A DNA stretch of 43,570 bases. Source: Collinsella sp. GTDB lineage: Bacteria; Actinomycetota; Coriobacteriia; Coriobacteriales; Coriobacteriaceae. The position numbers were made by a program, and so were the translations under genes. The DNA is taken from positions 1 through 43,570 of the forward strand of contig WGSL01000010.1 in the NCBI GenBank assembly GCA_014871665.1, in the 5' to 3' direction. Numbering within the stretch: the stretch's first letter is position 1; each line of letters begins with the position of its first letter. Under the pieces are notes generated by a model that saw only the letters and a list, made by a program, of their open reading frames with translations, ran no database searches and was not told the origin of the DNA. Positions 38,461 to 43,570 of this stretch are shown one piece after another.

Positions 38461-38889
38461 CTAACCCTCGACCTCGACGAGCTCGATATCAAAGTTGAGG
38501 TCCTTACCGGCCAGCTCGTGGTTGGCGTCGAGCGTCACGGCCTCGGGCGTTACGTCGATGACCACGGCGGGGACGGGCATGCCGCTCGGCGTGGACAGGA
38601 AGAGCTTCATGCCCTTCTCGATCTGCTCGATGTTGGGAACCTGTTCGGCCGGGAAGGTAATAACCATCTCGGGATTGTGCTCGCCGTAGGCATCGGCAGC
38701 AGGAATGTGCACGGTCTTCTTCTCGCCCACCTGCATGTCGACAACGGCGGCGTCGAAGCCCTTGATCATCTGACCGGCACCACAGGTGAACTCCAGCGGC
38801 TCGCCGCGATCGTAGGAGCTATCGAACTGCGTGCCGTCGTCGAGCGTGCCGCGATAATGGGTCTTGACCTTCTTGCCCTGGTTGGACAT
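38461..38889 (-). CDS. SlyD-like FKBP peptidyl-prolyl isomerase
   Basis: Prolyl isomerase/chaperone of 142 residues. The FKBP core has VKTHYRGTLDDGTQFDSSYD, PLEFTCGAGQMIKGFDAAV and VGEKKTVHIPAADAYGEHN, with the IF chaperone insert (MVITFPAEQVPNIEQIEKG) followed by DANHELAGKDLNFDIELVEV. This is the SlyD topology, but E. coli SlyD's long metal-binding C-terminal tail is missing. ATG 38889 follows GGAGG by 5 bases. The UreE-like gene starts 3 bases after its stop. Confidence 0.92.
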   Translation of the reverse strand: MSNQGKKVKTHYRGTLDDGTQFDSSYDRGEPLEFTCGAGQMIKGFDAAVVDMQVGEKKTVHIPAADAYGEHNPEMVITFPAEQVPNIEQIEKGMKLFLSTPSGMPVPAVVIDVTPEAVTLDANHELAGKDLNFDIELVEVEG

Positions 38890-39009
38890 GGTAACCTCCG
38901 TGATAAGGGCGGCGCACAACGCGGGCCGCCGTGAACATATGGCGCTAACTATACCCTAGTCATACAATTCAAGGACAGTTTGCAAAGAAACGCTGCATCC
39001 GGAGGAACC

Positions 39010-40023
39010 ATGGCATATCCCGTATTTGACCTACATTGCGACACCGCCGACCGCATCGGCTGGGCCACGCTCGATCTCGACCTGCGCTTTACCGCCGGCA
39101 CCGACGGTTATTTCCCCGGCGACGAAACGCATCCGCAAGATTTCGACCTCATCGAGGGCAACGCCTGCGCCATCTCGCTCGCAAAGATCGGCAACACGCC
39201 ATGGGCACAGTGCTTCGCCACGTTTGTCCCCGACGAGATTCCCACCGCCCACGCCGCGCGCTTCCAGGCGCAGATCATGGCGCATATGAGCGGCCAGGCA
39301 ATGCTCAACCACGACCGCATGGTCAACGTACGCAGCGCGGCAGACATTCGCCCCGCGCTCAAAGACGGCAAGGTCGCCTGCATCCACACCATCGAAAACG
39401 CCACGTTCTTTGCCGAGGACCCCGCGCTGATCGAGGTGCTCAAGAGCTTGGGCGTACTCATGTCATCGCTCAGCTGGAATGCGCAGGGACCGCTCGCGAG
39501 CGGACACGATACCCACGCCGGCCTCACCGCCGCCGGCATCGAGGCACTTACGCAGATGGAGCACGCCGGCATGGTACTCGATGTCTCCCACCTCAACGAC
39601 GAGTGCTTTGACGAGGTTGTCGCCCACGCCACGCGTCCCTTCGTCGCCAGCCACTCCAACTCCCGTGCGGTTTGCGGCGCCAAGCGCAACCTCACCGACG
39701 ACCAGTTCCGCACCATTCGCGACATGGGCGGTATCGTCGGCCTCAACTACTGCAGCGAGTTCCTTTCCAACGACGCAACCGATAAGACAGCCGCAGACGT
39801 CACCTTCGACCAGCTGGCGGCACATATCGAGCACTGGCTCGACCTGGGCGGCGAGGACGTCATCGCACTCGGCGGCGACTGGGACGGAGCCACCGTGCCC
39901 GCTTTCCTCTCCGATGCCAGCAAGATGCCCGAATTCCAGAACATGCTCTCCAAGCACTTTGGCAAGACCGTGATGCAGAAGCTCTGCAGCGATAACGCGT
40001 TTGCCTTCTTTGAGCGTTATTAA
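39010..40023 (+). CDS. Membrane-type (M19) dipeptidase
   Basis: Zinc-dependent dipeptidase of the renal dipeptidase M19 family, 337 residues. It has FDLHCDTADRIG (HxD), CIHTIENATFF (bridging Glu), MVLDVSHLND (His), PFVASHSNSRAV (His) and ALGGDWDGA (Asp). It is predicted cytoplasmic, since no signal peptide precedes the active-site motif. ATG 39010 follows GGAGG by 4 bases. It is followed 74 bases on by a YgjP-like peptidase gene. It probably hydrolyses dipeptides, including ones with D-residues in some family members. Confidence 0.93.
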   Translation: MAYPVFDLHCDTADRIGWATLDLDLRFTAGTDGYFPGDETHPQDFDLIEGNACAISLAKIGNTPWAQCFATFVPDEIPTAHAARFQAQIMAHMSGQAMLNHDRMVNVRSAADIRPALKDGKVACIHTIENATFFAEDPALIEVLKSLGVLMSSLSWNAQGPLASGHDTHAGLTAAGIEALTQMEHAGMVLDVSHLNDECFDEVVAHATRPFVASHSNSRAVCGAKRNLTDDQFRTIRDMGGIVGLNYCSEFLSNDATDKTAADVTFDQLAAHIEHWLDLGGEDVIALGGDWDGATVPAFLSDASKMPEFQNMLSKHFGKTVMQKLCSDNAFAFFERY

Positions 40024-40097
40024 TTTCACGTCCCTTGAGCGGGCCCGCATGCCGCACGGTCGACATGCCGGCCCGTCCCCAACCTGAAGGACCGCTT

Positions 40098-40874
40098 TTG
40101 ACGCAGCAGTTTACGATTACCGTATCCCGACCGGATGGCACATCCATCCCCGTCGTCGTTACCAAAAAGCGCGTCAAGAACTTCAACCTACGCATCACAT
40201 CGAGCGGTGAGGCCCACGCCAGCGCACCGCTCGGCGCCAGCCGCGAGCGTATCGAAGCGTTTGTGAAGCGCAACAGCGCCTGGATTATCAGCCGACTTGA
40301 CCAGCGTGAGCAACATCAGGCGACAGCGCGAGAGCCGCTCAGCCCCTCGTCCATCATTGCACTTTGGGGCAAGCCCATCACGGTACAAGATGCGCTCGAT
40401 CACAACTTTGCATCGCCCGCACCGCGACCCAAACAGGCCACCTTCGCAAGTTTTATGGGTAGCGATAAATCGGACGAAGGCCCACAGACCAAGCGGCACG
40501 CAATCCTCGACGGCCTAACGTCCGATGAGCTCCAAGCCCACATCGACCAGCTCTATACGTCCGAAGTCACATCGGCGCTGCGCGATATGGTGCACGCATA
40601 CGAAATCGCAATGGGTGTCGCCGTTTCTCGCGTTTCCGTACGCAGCATGAAAACGCGTTGGGGCTCATGCACTCCCAAATCCGGCGCCATTCGCATCGCG
40701 CGCGAGCTCGCCGCCTACCCTGTCGAATGCCTCGACATGGTTGTCGCCCACGAGCTCGTCCACTTGCTCGAGCCAAGCCACAATCAGCGGTTTCACGCCC
40801 TGCTCGACGCGTACTGCCCCAACAATAGAGCGCTGTCGCAACGGCTCAAGCAGCCACCCATAGAGATGTATTAG
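40098..40874 (+). CDS. YgjP/SprT-like zinc metallopeptidase
   Basis: A 258-residue protein of the YgjP (DUF45, M48-related) family. The zinc motif is VVAHELVHLLEPSHNQRF (HExxH with a downstream His). Typical nearby features are SVRSMKTRWGSCTPKSGAIRI and FNLRITSSGEAHASAPLG in the N-terminal half. I take TTG 40098 as start, with AAGGA 6 bases upstream; a longer frame begins at 40035 but has no ribosome site. The stop is only 6 bases from the convergent folB stop. Physiological substrate unknown. Confidence 0.88.
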   Translation: MTQQFTITVSRPDGTSIPVVVTKKRVKNFNLRITSSGEAHASAPLGASRERIEAFVKRNSAWIISRLDQREQHQATAREPLSPSSIIALWGKPITVQDALDHNFASPAPRPKQATFASFMGSDKSDEGPQTKRHAILDGLTSDELQAHIDQLYTSEVTSALRDMVHAYEIAMGVAVSRVSVRSMKTRWGSCTPKSGAIRIARELAAYPVECLDMVVAHELVHLLEPSHNQRFHALLDAYCPNNRALSQRLKQPPIEMY

Positions 40875-40880
40875 AACCGG

Positions 40881-41366
40881 TTAGCGTACGCGCTCGATCT
40901 CGACGCCGCAGCTTGCCAGGGGAAGACCGACGGGAGCCCAAGGCTTATCGAGCTTAACGCGCACGCCAAGCAGCAAGGGGTAACGACGCAGCAGCATCTG
41001 GGCCACACCCTCGGCTGCCGCCTCGATGAGTTTAAACGTATGCTCGCGCAGATAGCCATCGACATCGTGGCACACCGAGCCGTAGTCAATCGAAGCGTCC
41101 AGGTTATCGTGCTCCCCCGCTGCACGCAGGTCGGCATAGAGCACCAAGGACACGATGAACTTCTGGCCCAGCGCGTTCTCTTCGGGATACACGCCGTGGT
41201 TGGCAAAGACCTCGAGACCGTCGATAGTAATGCGGTCAGCATGGCGCAGATCGTCATAGCTCACGTGGGGTACCGCCGTTGCGGTGGATATTTCGCCCCT
41301 TCCACGGCGGGCGAGCTCGGCGCCTTCAGTCTTGGTTGCATTCTCGGGCAGTTTCTTATTGCTCAT
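40881..41366 (-). CDS. folB: Dihydroneopterin aldolase
   Basis: Folate-pathway enzyme making 6-hydroxymethyl-dihydropterin, 161 residues. The catalytic core (~40-161) has RITIDGLEVFANHGVYPEE with the conserved Glu, QKFIVSLVLYADL, SIDYGSVCHDV and LLLGVRVKLDKPWAPVG with the catalytic Lys. About 40 residues of charged N-terminal extension are unusual. ATG 41366 follows AAGGAG by 9 bases. It lies downstream of folE and an HD-domain protein, all on the minus strand, so the pterin branch of folate synthesis is grouped. Confidence 0.93.
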   Translation of the reverse strand: MSNKKLPENATKTEGAELARRGRGEISTATAVPHVSYDDLRHADRITIDGLEVFANHGVYPEENALGQKFIVSLVLYADLRAAGEHDNLDASIDYGSVCHDVDGYLREHTFKLIEAAAEGVAQMLLRRYPLLLGVRVKLDKPWAPVGLPLASCGVEIERVR

Positions 41367-41409
41367 CGCGATCGTCTCCTTCGTTTAGAACCCCGACCGC
41401 GCAAACTAA

Positions 41410-41991
41410 CTACACGCGAATCGACAGGTTCTTTTTATCATCGCTCCAGTTGCAAGCATTGCGCGCGGGGCATGCAAAGCAGGCGCGCGACGCTTTGTCG
41501 GCTGCATAGAGCAGACGCTCAAGCGGTTGGCTGTTCACGCGCAGCTTTCGATGGCCCAGAATGGCCGTCTTAATGGCTGCGGCATCGGCCGGCTCAAACG
41601 CCACATCATCGGGCATGCCGCCGAGAATCGCATCAGCGACGCGTTCGCTTGCAACATCATGGGATATACCCGATTCATACTGTTCATCTTTGCCGATATC
41701 GTGAAGAAGTGCCGTGGCGTAGATGACCTCGCGGTCAAATTCGAGCCGCTCCTCGAGATTTTTGATCCACATAATGCGAGCGACATCGAGCAGATGGTCA
41801 ATACCGTGGCGGCAGAAGATGCGCCCCGATTCCAACTGCGCAATGTTGCCCAGATGCCGCCGGAACAGCCCGTTGGCACAAATGTAATCAATGCGAGGCA
41901 TGGCACCAAAGGGAGCCAAGCCCGAAGCCATAAAGCCGCGACGCGACGTCCCCTCATCGGTCCTCGATGCAAAGTCGTTGACGACCCTCAT
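41410..41991 (-). CDS. HD-domain phosphohydrolase-like protein between folE and folB
   Basis: A 193-residue protein with an HD metal-binding domain: FCRHGIDHLLDVARIMW (His62, His66) and ATALLHDIGKDEQYESG (His97-Asp98), as in metal-dependent phosphohydrolases. The C-terminus has a Cys cluster, CFACPARNAC (Cys171, 174, 180), which could bind metal. ATG 41991 follows the folE stop by 1 base, so it is translationally coupled to GTP cyclohydrolase, with folB 43 bases after its stop. Its place in the folate gene cluster makes it a candidate for dephosphorylating dihydroneopterin triphosphate, a step otherwise without an enzyme here. The role is inferred from context only. Confidence 0.8.
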   Translation of the reverse strand: MRVVNDFASRTDEGTSRRGFMASGLAPFGAMPRIDYICANGLFRRHLGNIAQLESGRIFCRHGIDHLLDVARIMWIKNLEERLEFDREVIYATALLHDIGKDEQYESGISHDVASERVADAILGGMPDDVAFEPADAAAIKTAILGHRKLRVNSQPLERLLYAADKASRACFACPARNACNWSDDKKNLSIRV

Positions 41992-41992
41992 G

Positions 41993-42550
41993 TTAGCGGC
42001 CCAGCATCCTAAAGAAACGCTCCTCGAGCGCGGAATCGGTCTCAAAGACGCCGCGGCGAGCGAGCGTCACGGTCTTGGTGCCAGGCTTTTGCACGCCGCG
42101 CATGGTCATGCACATATGCTCGGCTTCCATGAGCACAATCGCTCCCTGGGGAGCGAGATAATCCATGAGAGCGTCGGCAACCTGCGCACACAGCTGCTCC
42201 TGCAGCTGCAGACGGCGGGCATAAACCTCAACCGTGCGGGCGAGCTTGGAAAGCCCAGCCACCCGACCGTTAGGGATATAGCCAATGGCGGCCTTGCCAT
42301 AAAACGGCAGCAAATGGTGCTCGCACAGCGAGTAGAACGTGATGTCGCGCTCGATAACTAAATCGTTCGAAGCGACGGCAAAGGTTTTGGACAGGTGCTC
42401 CTCGGCACTCTGGTCCATACCGCCGGCGATCTCACCATACATACGGGCAACGCGCGCCGGGGTCTCCAGCAGGCCCTCACGAGTTGGGTCCTCGCCTATG
42501 CCCTCAAGCAACAGCTTAATGGCGGCCTCGACTTTTTCCTGATCGACCAT
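41993..42550 (-). CDS. folE: GTP cyclohydrolase I
   Basis: First enzyme of folate synthesis, converting GTP to dihydroneopterin triphosphate, 185 residues as usual. It has AIKLLLEGIGEDPTREGL, ETPARVARMYGEI, FYSLCEHHLLPFYGKAAIGY (zinc Cys and His), the YARRLQLQEQLCAQVADAL block and EAEHMCMTMRGVQKPGTKTV (zinc Cys, catalytic His). ATG 42550 follows GAGG by 5 bases; an in-frame ATG at 42613 lies upstream without a ribosome site. It heads a folE-HD-folB set on the minus strand. Confidence 0.97.
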   Translation of the reverse strand: MVDQEKVEAAIKLLLEGIGEDPTREGLLETPARVARMYGEIAGGMDQSAEEHLSKTFAVASNDLVIERDITFYSLCEHHLLPFYGKAAIGYIPNGRVAGLSKLARTVEVYARRLQLQEQLCAQVADALMDYLAPQGAIVLMEAEHMCMTMRGVQKPGTKTVTLARRGVFETDSALEERFFRMLGR

Positions 42551-42616
42551 CTGGGCCTCACTTTTCCGATTTTGCGTTCGCGCTATGGTACCACGCCCTT
42601 TGGCATCGGCCACAAG

Positions 42617-43198
42617 CTACATAGTATGGGTCGAATAGACCGGATCGTCCCGCCAAAGTTCAACCGCATCACAAAGCGCAACGCCCTCGCGCTCAGCACG
42701 GTCGCGCGTAGCGTTCATATCGATCACACGCTGGTTACTCGAGCCCCTAAAGCGCAATGAGATATCGTACAGATCCTGAACGAACGGGCCGTCCACCAAC
42801 ATGTCGAGGCAGGCCAGGATACGGTTCGTCACCTCGGTATGATGACGGCCACCCGGCATAAGCTCCTCGAGCACGTCGCCGGTAAAGCACCAAATGGTCT
42901 TGCCCGACCCCGCGGGATAGGCCGCACGCACGCGTTCGATAAAGTCAACAAGCCCCACCTGATTCTCGGGCTCCATAGGCTCGCCGCCCAGAATCGTCAG
43001 GCCATCGATAAAGGGATGGTCGAGGCTCTCGATAATCTTGTCCTCGACGACACGATCGAACGGTTCACCCGCGGCAAAGTCCCACGCGACGGAGTTAAAG
43101 CAGTTCTTGCACCCGCGACGGCACCCGCTCACAAACAGAGAAGTACGAACGCCTTCCCCATCAGCAATGTCGAAATACTTAATGTTCGCGTAGTTCAT
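42617..43198 (-). CDS. nrdG: Anaerobic ribonucleotide reductase-activating protein
   Basis: Radical-SAM activase that installs the glycyl radical on NrdD, 193 residues. The N-terminus has VSGCRRGCKNCFN, the CxxxCxxC cluster motif, then TILGGEPMEPENQ, IWCFTGDVLEELM, LVDGPFV and LRFRGSSNQRVID, all typical of NrdG. ATG 43198 follows AAAGG by 6 bases. nrdD is expected upstream, beyond the right end of the window. A long hairpin just before the ribosome site forms part of its leader. Confidence 0.95.
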   Translation of the reverse strand: MNYANIKYFDIADGEGVRTSLFVSGCRRGCKNCFNSVAWDFAAGEPFDRVVEDKIIESLDHPFIDGLTILGGEPMEPENQVGLVDFIERVRAAYPAGSGKTIWCFTGDVLEELMPGGRHHTEVTNRILACLDMLVDGPFVQDLYDISLRFRGSSNQRVIDMNATRDRAEREGVALCDAVELWRDDPVYSTHTM

Positions 43199-43570
43199 AG
43201 GTAACCTTTCTGGGGGTCTGGAGTATATCATCCCGTCCTCAAACAGCTTCGCTCGCTGCGCTCGCTGCAGAACTGCGGGCGGGACGATATACTCCAGACC
43301 CCTCGCGAGCGATACTCGGTGAACGAAGCGAACATCGAGTATAGGGTTCGAGGTCTAATAAATACTGAGTTGCAGCTCAACCAACTTCGCAAGCAAAGCG
43401 CTGTTGCAAGTCAACTCAATTCCACTAAGAACTTCGAGGAGTGAGCAGGCCTCATGCTGCATCTCAGCTACGTCAACTTGGCCGCCCCGTAGCGAGGCCC
43501 CGGACCTTTGCTCGATATGAGTTCCGCACGAACAGGAGGCGCCAGTGGCGCCTCCGTCGTGAGTCAGGAC
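43199..43570. other. 372-base hairpin-rich noncoding region upstream of nrdG
   Basis: No convincing ORF. It holds several self-complementary segments: a long hairpin at 43213-43302 next to nrdG, a 10-bp stem at 43312-43342 (ATACTCGGTG/CATCGAGTAT), TGAGTTG/CAACTCA at 43366-43418 and a perfect 9-bp stem at 43535-43555 (GGAGGCGCC-AGT-GGCGCCTCC). The last could end a gene that lies beyond the window. The rest may be dispersed-repeat DNA. Confidence 0.5.
43213..43302 (-). repeat. Long inverted repeat in the nrdG leader
   Basis: GGGGTCTGGAGTATATC (43213-43229) and its exact complement (43286-43302) form a 17-bp stem. Pairing continues inward (TCCCGTCC with GGGCGGGA, one G-U) for about 25 pairs in all. 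The loop contains GCTCGCTGC twice in tandem (43251-43268). The stem ends about 10 bases before the AAAGG of nrdG. Confidence 0.8.

Noticed and set aside
43340..43361. GGGTTCGAGGTC-like sequence as a tRNA T-arm
   Set aside because: The flanking bases do not form a T stem and no acceptor or anticodon arm is present.

Overview
The window looks like a chromosomal segment of a gut actinobacterium of the class Coriobacteriia, most likely Collinsella or a close relative. This is inferred from the G+C-rich coding sequence, the strong GGAGG ribosome binding sites, and a mixed actinobacterial/clostridial gene set (DUF3793 next to flavodoxin, YolD next to a Y-family polymerase, NrdG, OAH sulfhydrylase). 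I could not run a similarity search. No rRNA, tRNA, CRISPR array, insertion sequence or intact prophage was seen.

Layout. 1-756: 3' part of a TatD nuclease. 1035-7814 (minus): a complete-looking Amadori-compound (fructoselysine-type) catabolic operon: GntR/UTRA regulator, YfcC-type permease, YtcJ-like amidohydrolase, a FrlC-like epimerase broken by a frameshift, FrlB-like deglycase and FrlD-like kinase, with a palindromic operator next to a good promoter. 7965-9530: two HAD phosphatases. 9531-12888 (plus): a long structured leader followed by a three-gene cassette of an unknown protein, a ClpP-like serine protease and a soluble VirD4/TraG-like ATPase with no other conjugation genes. This is the most novel-looking locus. 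13030-14724: pgi. 14924-15448: a degenerate iron-alcohol-dehydrogenase-like domain. 15673-17596: an SOS-controlled Y-family polymerase with YolD. 17593-20145: a large surface protein.

20418-22145: divergent metal-linked genes, a copper-type HMA protein behind a CsoR-like operator and DUF3793-flavodoxin behind a DtxR/IdeR-like box. 22263-25368: a polar amino acid ABC importer whose permease carries an unusual N-terminal extracytoplasmic domain. 25516-28835: endonuclease IV, a Gfo/Idh/MocA oxidoreductase and an aldo/keto reductase with ferredoxin-like clusters. Two hairpins of the same family, with covarying inner stems, sit directly before the ribosome binding sites of the first two. 28999-31503: small ORFs, a ketopantoate reductase-like enzyme and a secreted protein. 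31816-34337: OAH sulfhydrylase behind a Cys/Met-containing leader peptide, divergent from a LysR regulator. 34401-36921: RNase HI, a second Gfo/Idh/MocA enzyme, an acylphosphatase-like protein and a Fur-family regulator. 36998-38889: HAD phosphatase, an orphan UreE-like protein and SlyD-like FKBP. 39010-40874: M19 dipeptidase and a YgjP-type metallopeptidase. 40881-42550: folE - HD protein - folB. 42617-43198: nrdG, preceded by about 370 bases of hairpin-rich noncoding DNA running to the window end.

Most genes are housekeeping or nutrient-scavenging. Regulation is often visible in the DNA: an SOS box, CsoR-like and DtxR-like sites, a GntR palindrome, a leader peptide and many intrinsic terminators.
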